In this document: piece after piece, positions 44,979 through 53,607 of the stretch
How the letters are laid out: each line of letters begins with the position of its first letter
How positions within the stretch are numbered: the first letter of the stretch is position 1
Origin: Sulfurimicrobium sp963779055
GTDB taxonomy: Bacteria; Pseudomonadota; Gammaproteobacteria; Burkholderiales; Sulfuricellaceae
Length of the DNA stretch: 64,000 nt
Direction of reading: 5' to 3'
NCBI GenBank assembly: GCA_963779055.1
Contig: CAVZWN010000004.1
Coordinates: forward strand, 992,001-1,056,000
Translations under genes and position numbers: made by a program
The notes under the pieces: model-generated
Told to the model about the DNA's origin: nothing
Seen by the model: only the letters and a program-made list of their open reading frames with translations
The model's database searches: none

Positions 44979-45611
44979 TCAGCCTTTGATCAGGCCATGG
45001 CGGACGGCGTAGCGCACCAGATCTGCGGTGGTCATAATTTCCATCTTCTGCATCAGGCGAACTTTGTGCGTGCTGACAGTCTTGATGCTCAGAAACAATT
45101 CATCCGCGATCTCGCCGACTGATTCGCCCGCAACCAGCCGGGTAAAGACCTGCAACTCGCGCTCGGACAAACGCTGATGGGGCAGCTCACTATCCGCGGC
45201 GCCATCGAAAACCAGCGCCTCGACCAGCATCGGATCGATGAAACGTCCGCCTGCGGCGACCTTGCGAATAGCGCCAATCAGCGCCTCCGGTTCGCTGTCC
45301 TTGGTGAGATAGCCGAATGCGCCAGCCTTGAGAGCACGGCTGGCAACCGGGCCTTCAATGTGCATACTGAGCACCAGGATGGGCGCATCCGGATAACTGG
45401 CGCGAATTTTCCCGATCAGTTCCACGCCGGCAATGCCCGGCATGTTCATGTCGAGCAGCACGAGGTCACATGCCATCTGCCCAAGCAGGTCCAGCAGGTC
45501 CTGGCCGTCACCCGCTTCCCCGATAACTTCGATATCCGGGGCCAGCGCAAGAATCTGCTTGAGTCCGTGCCGGACAATGGCGTGGTCATCGGTAATGACA
45601 AGTCTGATCAT
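44979..45611 (-). CDS. NarL/FixJ-family LuxR-type response regulator
   Basis: A 210-residue regulator: receiver with ITDDHAIVRHGL, LVLLDMNMPGIAGVEL and YLTKDSEP, then a LuxR-type helix-turn-helix (LSERELQVFTRLVAGESVGE, IKTVSTHKVRLMQKM). The start at MIRLVI matches the family; a TTG 30 nt upstream is possible. It follows the HisKA_3 kinase gene directly and is its probable partner. Confidence 0.94.
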   Translation of the reverse strand: MIRLVITDDHAIVRHGLKQILALAPDIEVIGEAGDGQDLLDLLGQMACDLVLLDMNMPGIAGVELIGKIRASYPDAPILVLSMHIEGPVASRALKAGAFGYLTKDSEPEALIGAIRKVAAGGRFIDPMLVEALVFDGAADSELPHQRLSERELQVFTRLVAGESVGEIADELFLSIKTVSTHKVRLMQKMEIMTTADLVRYAVRHGLIKG

Positions 45612-45641
45612 GGGTCCGCGTCCTGGCTTGAGTATTGTCAA

Positions 45642-47096
45642 TTATGTCACAGGGACGCAGACTTTCACCCGCGTGCCCTGTCCCGGTGCGCTGTCGAGCT
45701 GCATTTTGCCTCGCAGCATCGCCACCCGCTCGCGCATCCCGACCAGGCCGAAGGACTGGCGGCTGGCCACGGCCTGCGGGTCGAAGCCCTTGCCATTGTC
45801 GCGCACTTCAAAGCACAGGCGGTCACCATCCATGGTGACGATAATTTCGGCCTGAGTCGCCTCGGCATGGCGCGCAATATTGGTCAGCGATTCCTGTACA
45901 ACGCGGAAGATCGTGGTTGCCGAAGCATCGCCCAGGACCAGTTCCCCATCACCCAGCACCAGCTCGCAGGGAATGCCGGCATAGCTGATGAACTCCTCCA
46001 CCAGCCATTCCAGCGCCGCAGTGACGCCAAGATCGAGTGCCGCAGGGCGCAGGCTCGAAGTCACGTGGCGGGCAACCTGGATGGTACGGTCAACCAGCTG
46101 CGTCATGGACTGCAGGCGCTCCATGAGCTTGGGGTTTGATTCGCCGAATCCGAGGCGTGCCAGGGAAACATCCATGCGCAGGGCCGTGAGTGTCTGGCCC
46201 AGTTCGTCATGAATTTCACGCGCAATATGCTTGCGTTCCTGTTCGCGCACGATTTCCAGATGCGCGGAGAGGTCGCGCAATATTTTCTGCGACTGGACCA
46301 GCTGCTCTTCATGCGCCTTGCTCTCGCTCACGTTGATCGCCACCCCGTCCCAGATGCACATGTCTTCCTCATGGTAGCGCGGAATGGCGCGCACGTTGAT
46401 CCAGCGCAACGTGCCATCCACAGCGGCCACGCGCCCCTCCCAGTTCCACAGCGAGAGTCTTTCCTGCGACTGCGCCAGACTCTCGCTGAAGCTGCGCAGA
46501 TCAATTTCCGGCATGCGCCCGGTCAGTTCGCCTTCATCCCTCTGGATTGCCGTCGGATTGAGTCCCAGCAGGCCCTGCGCGCCTTCGCTCACATAAATGA
46601 AGTTCAGCGCAGTCTCCCCGCTACGGCGATAGCACTGGAATACCATGCCCGGCACATTCCGGGTAATCGCATGGAAACGCGCCTCGCTCTCTCTCAACAC
46701 CGTCTCGACCCCCTTCAGGGTGGAAATATCCCGCGCGATTGCCAGCACGCTCTCCACCTCGCCCGAGAGTCCGCATTCCGGCACCGCCCTGACCTGAAAA
46801 TACCGGATGGAGCCATTCTGCGCGGAAAAATGGAATTCAAATACTTCCGGCTCTTCCGTGAGCAGAACCCGCCGCAATGCATTGGTCCACAATTCAGCCA
46901 CCTCGGGAGTGACCCCGATCTCGAGATGGGTCTTACCCAGCGCAGCTTCACGCGAAATACCCGTTGCCCGCTCGAATTCCGGGTTCACATAGATGCGGCG
47001 TAATTCCCGGTCGAAACGAGAGATGATGTCCGGCATGTTCTCGGCCAGGGAGTGAAATTCGCGTTCCAGACGGTGGATTTCTTCTTCGGCATTCAC
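45642..47096 (-). CDS. PAS-PAS-HisKA_3 sensor kinase, possibly the 3' part of one gene with 47093-49777
   Basis: A 484-residue NarX/UhpB-type kinase: two PAS/PAC units (LAENMPDIISRFDRELRRIY and a second at ~145-260), the HisKA_3 box REIHDELGQTLTALRMDVSL and an ATPase with VQESLTNIARHAEAT and DNGKGFD. It begins with GTG overlapping the previous stop. The joint is suspicious: restoring one A in the ACCGGCGGG context would read DITERVNAEEEIHRL, a normal PAC-to-PAS linker. It may therefore be one kinase with the upstream sensor, split by a one-base deletion. Confidence 0.85.
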   Translation of the reverse strand: MNAEEEIHRLEREFHSLAENMPDIISRFDRELRRIYVNPEFERATGISREAALGKTHLEIGVTPEVAELWTNALRRVLLTEEPEVFEFHFSAQNGSIRYFQVRAVPECGLSGEVESVLAIARDISTLKGVETVLRESEARFHAITRNVPGMVFQCYRRSGETALNFIYVSEGAQGLLGLNPTAIQRDEGELTGRMPEIDLRSFSESLAQSQERLSLWNWEGRVAAVDGTLRWINVRAIPRYHEEDMCIWDGVAINVSESKAHEEQLVQSQKILRDLSAHLEIVREQERKHIAREIHDELGQTLTALRMDVSLARLGFGESNPKLMERLQSMTQLVDRTIQVARHVTSSLRPAALDLGVTAALEWLVEEFISYAGIPCELVLGDGELVLGDASATTIFRVVQESLTNIARHAEATQAEIIVTMDGDRLCFEVRDNGKGFDPQAVASRQSFGLVGMRERVAMLRGKMQLDSAPGQGTRVKVCVPVT

Positions 47097-49777
47097 CCGC
47101 CGGTGATGTCCTGCGTGGTACCGACCGATCGCAGCAGCCCGCCCTCGACATTACAAAACGTTTCGCAACGCTCGATCACATGCTTGATGCGCCCGTCCGG
47201 GAACAGCAGGCGATGTTCGACTTCATACGGCTCGCGCGTTTTCAGGGACTGGGTATAAACCTGATTGACCCTTTCCCGGTCGTCAGGATGCAAGGTATCA
47301 AGGAAAGCCTCATAAGATGCGCCGAAACGCTCCGGGTCAACCTCGAAAATGCGGTACATTTCATCCGACCAGGTCAGCACGTTCTCCACCAGATCCAGTT
47401 CCCAGCTGCCCATGCCCGCGACATGCTGCGCTTCGTCCAGCTTGTCCTTTTCCCGTCGCAACGCTTCCATCATCTGCTTGTGTGCGGTGATGTCATCATA
47501 GATCCCCAGCACCCCGATGACTTTCCCGTTCGCATCGTGCAATGGCACCTTGGAAGTTCGCAGCCAGATCAAGCGGCCGTCCGGCGTGGTTTGCTGTTCT
47601 TCGTAGCCGATGATCGGCGTATCCGAATCCATCACCTGCCGGTCATCAGCCCGGTAGCGTTCGGCCTGTTCACGCCAGCCCATCTGGAAATCATCCTTGC
47701 CGATCAGCTCTTCGGGAGATCTCATTCCAGCATCGCGGGCAAAGGCGGCATTGCAGCCAAGATAATGCAATTCCACGTCTTTCCAGAACACGCGGACCGG
47801 TGCATTTTCCACGATCGAGCGGAGCAAATCACGCGATGCGCTGAGCTCTTCCTCCGCCATCACGGGCCCGGTGATATCCTTGTTGACGACAACAGCACCC
47901 ACAAAAATGCCCTTATCGTCATACAGCGGCAAAGCCGAGTTACTGATGATCTTGCGGCTGCCATCGAAGCACTCGATGTCAATGATTTCATCGACAGAGA
48001 CTTCGCCTTGCCTCAGCGCGCGGGCCAGCGCCCATTCGTGCGCCTCGATACGCTTGCCGCTATCGTGCCACCAACCCTTGTATACGCTTAACTCGTTGAC
48101 ACCGATCCATCGCTCGCCTTGCCAGATGCGGGATGCCACCGGATTGTTCATGACGAGACGACCTTCGGCATCTGCAAACCACACCCCTACTGGCAGCACA
48201 TCCAGAACCCCGCGCAACTGCCGTCCGGTTTCCATGGACTGGCGCACGACACGCCGGACACGCAGGTAGATCAACAGCACGGCAAGCATGCCAATGCCCA
48301 CCATGACACCAATGGCCCGCCACACGGAAGTGCGGATTGGCTGGTACATTTTTTCGGCATCGATCTTGCGCACCATCCCAAGGCCCAGTTCCGCCAGCGG
48401 CGTGTAGGCAGCGACGACTAGCACACCCCGGTAATCGGACGCAACAGTGACGCCGCTCTGGCCCTCGAGAGCACGCCACATGGGGACATACTGGTCGTTA
48501 CGGAACTGCGGCATCAGCACAGGGCGCGGCATGAACAGCGAAGGAAAACAGGCCATGCTGTGCTGACCTGAGCGTTCGCATAGGCGCGTTTCCACACCCT
48601 TCGCGGCATCCGCCGGGGAGCTGCTAAAAAAGCTGTCCAGCATGCGAAGGGGTTCCTGAACCACAATGGTTCCTCGCGCACGAGCGGCAGGGAAATGCAT
48701 TTCCAGCCGCCATTCCTGCTCCCTGATCAGCCAGGCTGGCCGGGCATTCCTGAGACGCAGGCGGAATTGTGATACAACCCGGGGCCGGCCGGTGCTCAGC
48801 GTGATGGCGCCATCTCGCTGCTCCAGCCAGGCTGCACCTTCCGGTCCCGCCAGTTTGCGCAACAATGCTGGCAGATCGTCGCGGGACAGCTCACCCTCCA
48901 CCCGGGCGTGAAGGTTTTGCAAGGACGAGGAGACGACCAGAGGAAAAGCCGCCGCCTGTACCTGCACGGCCCGGGACAAATCATCCGCTACTGTCTCCTG
49001 CATCTGCCGGCCAAGCACGGCAATGGATGCTGCGCCGCCAAGCAGCATCGCAGCAAAAAATCCGGCCAGCCCGATCGCCAGGACCTGACGATCCTCGCGT
49101 CGCTGGTAAAAACGCCGAAACCAGGGCGTTTCAAGCAGCGCCGCAAGGTAGCCCGCGACCAGAATGCTCAAGGCAGTCATGGTAGGCGGGCTCATGATGG
49201 CATATCGGTCAAGCGTGGCCACAAACAGCAAGCCATCGAGATAGCGGTTGAGAATGCCGCCCACCGCTGCCGTCAGAATCAGCCCGGGCACGAGCTGCAG
49301 CAGGATCTGCACGGGTAGACGGGGAGCACGGTCCAGAACGCTCAGAGCCAGGCCGGCGCATAGCAGTGAAAAAGCGGAGAGGGGCGCCATGCGCCCGGGC
49401 CAGGACAATCCGCGTCCGTCGACATTAAGCACGATGCGCCAGAAGCCATCAGGCGGCAGCCAGGCGAAAAGAAACTGCACAATTACCGCGGCGCTGGCCA
49501 CCGCCAAGAATCCACCCAGCCAGCCCCGCATGCGGGGAAAAATCAGGGCAAGACCAGCAAGTGCCAGCGCAATTGCGGTGTTGATACCCAGTCCAAAAAA
49601 CCGGGGCACATGCGCCAGTAAAAAGGAAGGGGCAAGCCAGATACCCAGCAGGATCATGGTCATGGTTGCAACGATCATTGCCCCCGCCGTCAGGCGAATT
49701 ACGGTGCAGGCGTGGCAGGGCTGAGCGAGTCTGGCATCATGGGCTTGCATTTGTATCCGTTCATTATAAAAAGCCAT
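47093..49777 (-). CDS. multi-helix membrane sensor with Cache-like and three PAS domains
   Basis: An 894-residue protein. About eight membrane helices (~25-250) come first, then a periplasmic Cache-like region (~265-470), a final helix (AIGVMVGIGMLAVLLIYLRV) and three PAS/PAC units (VLDVLPVGVWFADAEGRLVM; SIVENAPVRVFWKDVELHYL; MGSWELDLVENVLTWSDEMY). No output domain is present; the frame stops at GTTQDITGG, just where a linker would begin. With the following kinase gene it would form a complete membrane histidine kinase. Confidence 0.85.
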   Translation of the reverse strand: MAFYNERIQMQAHDARLAQPCHACTVIRLTAGAMIVATMTMILLGIWLAPSFLLAHVPRFFGLGINTAIALALAGLALIFPRMRGWLGGFLAVASAAVIVQFLFAWLPPDGFWRIVLNVDGRGLSWPGRMAPLSAFSLLCAGLALSVLDRAPRLPVQILLQLVPGLILTAAVGGILNRYLDGLLFVATLDRYAIMSPPTMTALSILVAGYLAALLETPWFRRFYQRREDRQVLAIGLAGFFAAMLLGGAASIAVLGRQMQETVADDLSRAVQVQAAAFPLVVSSSLQNLHARVEGELSRDDLPALLRKLAGPEGAAWLEQRDGAITLSTGRPRVVSQFRLRLRNARPAWLIREQEWRLEMHFPAARARGTIVVQEPLRMLDSFFSSSPADAAKGVETRLCERSGQHSMACFPSLFMPRPVLMPQFRNDQYVPMWRALEGQSGVTVASDYRGVLVVAAYTPLAELGLGMVRKIDAEKMYQPIRTSVWRAIGVMVGIGMLAVLLIYLRVRRVVRQSMETGRQLRGVLDVLPVGVWFADAEGRLVMNNPVASRIWQGERWIGVNELSVYKGWWHDSGKRIEAHEWALARALRQGEVSVDEIIDIECFDGSRKIISNSALPLYDDKGIFVGAVVVNKDITGPVMAEEELSASRDLLRSIVENAPVRVFWKDVELHYLGCNAAFARDAGMRSPEELIGKDDFQMGWREQAERYRADDRQVMDSDTPIIGYEEQQTTPDGRLIWLRTSKVPLHDANGKVIGVLGIYDDITAHKQMMEALRREKDKLDEAQHVAGMGSWELDLVENVLTWSDEMYRIFEVDPERFGASYEAFLDTLHPDDRERVNQVYTQSLKTREPYEVEHRLLFPDGRIKHVIERCETFCNVEGGLLRSVGTTQDITGG

Positions 49778-50403
49778 GCGAACAAATCATCATGCAGGAT
49801 ACTGAGGTTCAATATCCGAGGCATCGGGTAAAAGCAGCATGACTGGAAACGCATCATACTCGAGTCCGGAAATGCTCCTCGGATCAGAAAAGCACCCCAA
49901 AAAATGGCGTCCGCGCATGAGCCCAGCATATTCGCAAACGGCTGCGAATACGGCGAGAGCGAAAACCACAGATTATACAATGGGCTGGGGGGGGGGAATT
50001 GCCGTTAGCTGGCGTGGGCCTCTCCGGCTTCAGCAGACTGTTTATTTTTGGTTGCAGCCATGCAGAAAGAGGAGAATATGAACCCCAAATTATGTCTGCT
50101 TGCAAGGCGTCTGAATTTATATTTATCTTATTGATATATATTATATTTCACATTCAGCGCATCTATTGCTGGATGCGGCAAGATGCTGGCAATAGCACCA
50201 GCATCTTGCAAGCGCAGGCGCCCGGCCCACGGAGCTCAAGCCAGGCGGAAGCCCTTGAATCGATAATTTCGAATATACCGTAACTATAATTCGAATTTTT
50301 ATAAACATGGAATACCTGTACGATGCCCGGTTTTGAGTCCTATTCCGGGCTGCTTTACAACATTACTGGCGGCCCGCTTCAATCCTGCACGAGATCCTGA
50401 ATA
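49778..50403. other. gene-free interval, 626 bp
   Basis: No convincing gene is visible. The interval separates the minus-strand signalling block from the plus-strand UPF0114 gene, so it should hold divergent promoters. It contains a G-run near 49987, a markedly AT-rich part (about 50110-50160) and a strong hairpin at 50178-50209. Short open frames lack ribosome-binding sites and family resemblance. Confidence 0.6.
50178..50209. other. perfect 12-bp stem-loop
   Basis: GCAAGATGCTGG and CCAGCATCTTGC form an uninterrupted 12-bp stem around an 8-nt loop, within the gene-free interval about 195 nt before the UPF0114 start codon. No T-run follows on either strand, so an intrinsic terminator is not supported. 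It could be a regulator-binding palindrome or part of a small RNA. Confidence 0.6.
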
Positions 50404-50910
50404 ATGCAAAAACTTGAGCACTTTCTCGAAAGCTTTATTTTCGCCAGCCGCTGGCTGCTGGCGCCCTTCTACCTCGGGCTGGTGGGCGCCATCGTCCTGC
50501 TGCTGTTCAAATTCGGCAAGGAATTCGTTGGCCTTCTGCCGCTGGTGGTGACCGGCGAAGGCGGCCAGGTCATGGTCGGGGTGCTGACGCTGGTGGACGT
50601 GGCGCTGGTGGCGAATCTGCTGCTGATTATCATCTTTGCCGGGTACGAGAATTTCGTCTCCAAGATCAACACCAAAGATCACGAGGACCGGCCCGAATGG
50701 ATGGGGCATGTGAGCTTTTCAGACCTGAAGATCAAGGTCATCGGCTCCATTGTCGCCATATCCGGCATCGAACTCCTGAAAGCTTTTGTCAACGTAGATG
50801 CCTATACCAACCAGCAACTGGCGTGGAAAGTCGGTCTGCACATGGCTTTTGTGATCTCGGGCGTGCTGTTCGCGCTGATGGACCGGCTCACGAAATCCGC
50901 CGGCCACTGA
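50404..50910 (+). CDS. UPF0114 (YqhA-like) membrane protein
   Basis: A 168-residue inner-membrane protein with about four helices. It opens MQKLEHFLESFIFASRWLLA, typical of the family, and has IIFAGYENFVSKI and DLKIKVIGSIVAISGIELL. Its biochemical function is unknown. It is the first of a plus-strand series of membrane and stress-related genes. Confidence 0.88.
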   Translation: MQKLEHFLESFIFASRWLLAPFYLGLVGAIVLLLFKFGKEFVGLLPLVVTGEGGQVMVGVLTLVDVALVANLLLIIIFAGYENFVSKINTKDHEDRPEWMGHVSFSDLKIKVIGSIVAISGIELLKAFVNVDAYTNQQLAWKVGLHMAFVISGVLFALMDRLTKSAGH

Positions 50911-51018
50911 AGAACCCCTCACTTGCGCAACAAAAGCGGCGCGCCTGAGCGCCCCCGTGGTACAGGAAATAAACAGGAAACAGCCGCCTCAGCGGAACAC
51001 TTCTAACTGGATACACAG

Positions 51019-51981
51019 ATGAACCATACAATCTCGATCGGCGAACCCTGGATGTGGGCTGCCTTTATTTTCTTTGTGCTGATCATGCTGGCGCTCGACC
51101 TGTTCGTGTTCGGCGGCAGGAAGGCGCACAAGGTCAGCGCCAGGGAGGCGGCCGCCTGGACACTGGTCTGGGTGAGCCTCGCACTGCTGTTCAACGCCGG
51201 CCTGTGGTGGTATCTGAGCGGCACCGCCGGTCAGGAAGTTGCCGATCGCAAGGCACTGGAGTTCCTCACTGGCTACCTGATCGAAAAATCCCTGTCGGTG
51301 GATAACGTATTCGTCTTCCTGCTGATTTTCTCATCCTTCCACGTTGCTGCCGAATACCAGCGGCGGGTGCTTATCTACGGCGTGCTGGGCGCCATCGTCC
51401 TGCGCGCCATCATGATTCTGGCGGGCGCCTGGCTGGTGAGGGAGTTCAGCTGGGTGCTGTATATCTTCGGCTTCTTCCTGGTGGTTACCGGCATGCGCAT
51501 GCTGGTCATGGCGGAGAAGGAGCCTGATCTGGACAAGAACCCGGTGCTGAAATTCGCCCGCCGCCATCTGCGCATTTCCGATGGCAATCACGGCGAGCGC
51601 TTTACCGTGATGAAAGACGGCGTGCGCTACTTCACTCCGCTGTTTCTGGTGCTGATCCTGATCGAAACTTCCGATGTGGTGTTCGCGGTGGACTCCATCC
51701 CGGCCATTTTCGCCATTACCACCGACCCCTTCATCGTCTTCACTTCCAATATCTTTGCCATCATGGGGCTGCGGGCGCTGTACTTTCTGCTGGCTGACGT
51801 GGCAGACCGTTTCCATCTGCTCAAATACGGCCTGGCCATGGTGCTTTCCTTCATCGGCACCAAGATGCTGATCGCGCCCTGGTATCACGTGCCGGTGGCA
51901 GCCTCGCTGGCCATCGTCGCCGTCCTGATCGGCGCCAGCGTGGCCGCCAGCCTCATTGCCACACGAAAGGGGACAATGTAA
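51019..51981 (+). CDS. TerC-family (Alx-like) membrane protein
   Basis: A 320-residue protein with about nine membrane helices. Family motifs include IMLALDLFVFGGRKAHKVS, EKSLSVDNVFVFLLIF and SDVVFAVDSIPAIFAIT, with the conserved Asp residues inside helices. Alx/TerC proteins are linked to manganese export, metal insertion into secreted enzymes and tellurite or pH stress. I looked for a yybP-ykoY-like Mn riboswitch upstream and saw none. Its stop shares one base with the next start codon. Confidence 0.93.
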   Translation: MNHTISIGEPWMWAAFIFFVLIMLALDLFVFGGRKAHKVSAREAAAWTLVWVSLALLFNAGLWWYLSGTAGQEVADRKALEFLTGYLIEKSLSVDNVFVFLLIFSSFHVAAEYQRRVLIYGVLGAIVLRAIMILAGAWLVREFSWVLYIFGFFLVVTGMRMLVMAEKEPDLDKNPVLKFARRHLRISDGNHGERFTVMKDGVRYFTPLFLVLILIETSDVVFAVDSIPAIFAITTDPFIVFTSNIFAIMGLRALYFLLADVADRFHLLKYGLAMVLSFIGTKMLIAPWYHVPVAASLAIVAVLIGASVAASLIATRKGTM

Positions 51982-52385
51982 TGGGGTGCCGCTTGTTTGC
52001 AGCCCTGCTGCTGAGCCTCGCGCTTGGCGGCTGCGCCGAACCGCCCTACACCAACGTCGACAACAGCCAGTTGAAAACGCTGTTCACCCAGGGCATCCCC
52101 CTGTATGACGTCCGCCGGCCGGAAGAATGGCGCCAGACCGGCGTGGTGGAAGGCAGCCGCAAACTGACCTTCGTTGACGCATCCGGGCGGCTGAACCCCG
52201 AATTCCTGCCGCGCTTTGGCTCGGAAATAAACAAGAACGATCCGGTCATCCTGATCTGCCGCACCGGCAATCGCACCGACGCCCTGGCGCGCGAACTGGT
52301 GGCGATGGGCTATACCCGCATTTATAACGTGCGTGACGGCATTACCCGCTGGATAAGCGAGGGCAATCCCATCGCCAGGAACTGA
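51981..52385 (+). CDS. rhodanese-domain lipoprotein
   Basis: A 134-residue exported protein. A lipoprotein signal (LLLSLALGGCAEP) precedes a single rhodanese domain: IPLYDVRRPEEW, the active-site loop ILICRTGNRTDAL with the catalytic Cys, and YNVRDGITRW. Anchored in the cell envelope, it could carry sulfane sulfur or serve redox roles. It is tightly coupled to the TerC gene. Confidence 0.9.
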   Translation: MGCRLFAALLLSLALGGCAEPPYTNVDNSQLKTLFTQGIPLYDVRRPEEWRQTGVVEGSRKLTFVDASGRLNPEFLPRFGSEINKNDPVILICRTGNRTDALARELVAMGYTRIYNVRDGITRWISEGNPIARN

Positions 52386-52467
52386 AAATCGGATTCGTCC
52401 TCAAATCCCAGACTGCAGACCATTCCGGGCAGCCACCGTTCACCCTGAACAAAACGAGCATCCAGTC

Positions 52468-53373
52468 ATGATGGAAACCATCGTACAACCCGAACCATCC
52501 GGTGCGCGCGAACACTTGCGCACCTTCATCGAGCACCGGCGCGTGCAGGGCACCATCATCGCCCTGATCCTGATCAATGCGGCCCTGCTCGGACTGGAAA
52601 CCTGGCCGGCCGCAATGACGGCGGCAGGCGGACTGATCCGCGCACTGGATGCAGCCATTCTGAGCGTGTTCGTGGTGGAAATCGTCCTGCGTCTTTACGT
52701 CCACCGCCAGTCCTTCTGGCGCGACCCCTGGAGCGTGTTCGATTTTTCCGTGGTCACCATCGCTCTGTTGCCGGCCACCGGCCAGCTTTCCGTGTTGCGG
52801 GCGCTGCGGGTATTGCGGGTGATGCGGCTGCTGACCATGGTACCCTCCATGCGGCGGGTGGTCGGCGCGCTGCTGGGGGCCATTCCGGGCCTGGTGTCCA
52901 TCGCCCTGGTGCTGCTGGTCATCTATTACGTATTTGCGGTGATCGCCACCAACCTGTTCGCCGCCAGTTACCCGGAATGGTTCGGCCACCTGGGCCGCTC
53001 GCTCTATACCCTGTTCCAGATCATGACCCTGGAAAGCTGGTCGATGGGCATCGCCCGCCCGGTGATGGAAAACTTCCCCTATGCCTGGGCTTTTTTCATC
53101 CCCTTCATCCTGGTGGCGACCTTCACCATGCTCAACCTGTTCATCGCCATCATCGTCAATGCCATGCAGAGCTACACCGAAAATGAGCAAAAAGAGACCG
53201 TCGCCGCAGTCGATCAGGCCCGCGAACACATCGAAGCAGACCTGCATGCCGAAGTACGGGCCATGCGCGATGAAATCCGGGAGCTGAAAGCGCTGCTGAT
53301 GCAAAAAACCTCCTCCCGCCCGGAAGAGGGCAACATACCGCCTCCGGAACGCCTCGCCAACACCCGGCAATGA
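52468..53373 (+). CDS. bacterial voltage-gated sodium channel (BacNav)
   Basis: A 301-residue six-helix ion channel subunit, expected to work as a homotetramer. The S4 voltage sensor LRALRVLRVMRLL has Arg at every third position. The pore helix and filter read MTLESWSMGI, and I recall TLESWS from the Magnetococcus channel NavMs; the filter Glu gives Na+ selectivity. S6 is FFIPFILVATFTMLNLFIAI. A C-terminal coiled coil (EADLHAEVRAMRDEIRELKA) assembles the tetramer. The physiological role of these channels (motility, pH or osmotic balance) is poorly known. Confidence 0.93.
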   Translation: MMETIVQPEPSGAREHLRTFIEHRRVQGTIIALILINAALLGLETWPAAMTAAGGLIRALDAAILSVFVVEIVLRLYVHRQSFWRDPWSVFDFSVVTIALLPATGQLSVLRALRVLRVMRLLTMVPSMRRVVGALLGAIPGLVSIALVLLVIYYVFAVIATNLFAASYPEWFGHLGRSLYTLFQIMTLESWSMGIARPVMENFPYAWAFFIPFILVATFTMLNLFIAIIVNAMQSYTENEQKETVAAVDQAREHIEADLHAEVRAMRDEIRELKALLMQKTSSRPEEGNIPPPERLANTRQ

Positions 53374-53576
53374 GGCCCGCCATGGACTATCTGCTCGCCA
53401 AGGCAGCGGGCAAGATTTTTGGTAAGGCCGGCAGCGCCGCCACCGGCATGGCGCTTTCCTTTGCTGCCACTTGCGCCCCGGAGCAGATGACCAAATGCTG
53501 CCACGCCCGATGCCGGGCAGGCCATGGTGCGTTGCGGCTAATACCTGAAGAGGGTGCTTCGCCGCCGAACGGTTGA
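53370..53576 (+). CDS. short hypothetical ORF, 68 aa
   Basis: It starts at an ATG overlapping the channel stop by 4 nt. The first ~39 residues (MRPAMDYLLAKAAGKIFGKA and onward) look protein-like, while the rest, Cys/Arg-rich, does not. It may be a small real gene, a gene remnant, or a gene with a frameshift near 53490. No family recognised. Confidence 0.3.
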   Translation: MRPAMDYLLAKAAGKIFGKAGSAATGMALSFAATCAPEQMTKCCHARCRAGHGALRLIPEEGASPPNG

Positions 53577-53607
53577 CCGCCTTGCCGCGCCCGGAGGAAA
53601 ATGCATC

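Noticed and set aside
50911..51018. Manganese (yybP-ykoY) riboswitch before the TerC gene
   Set aside because: The 108-bp leader lacks the conserved riboswitch loops; no convincing structure was seen.
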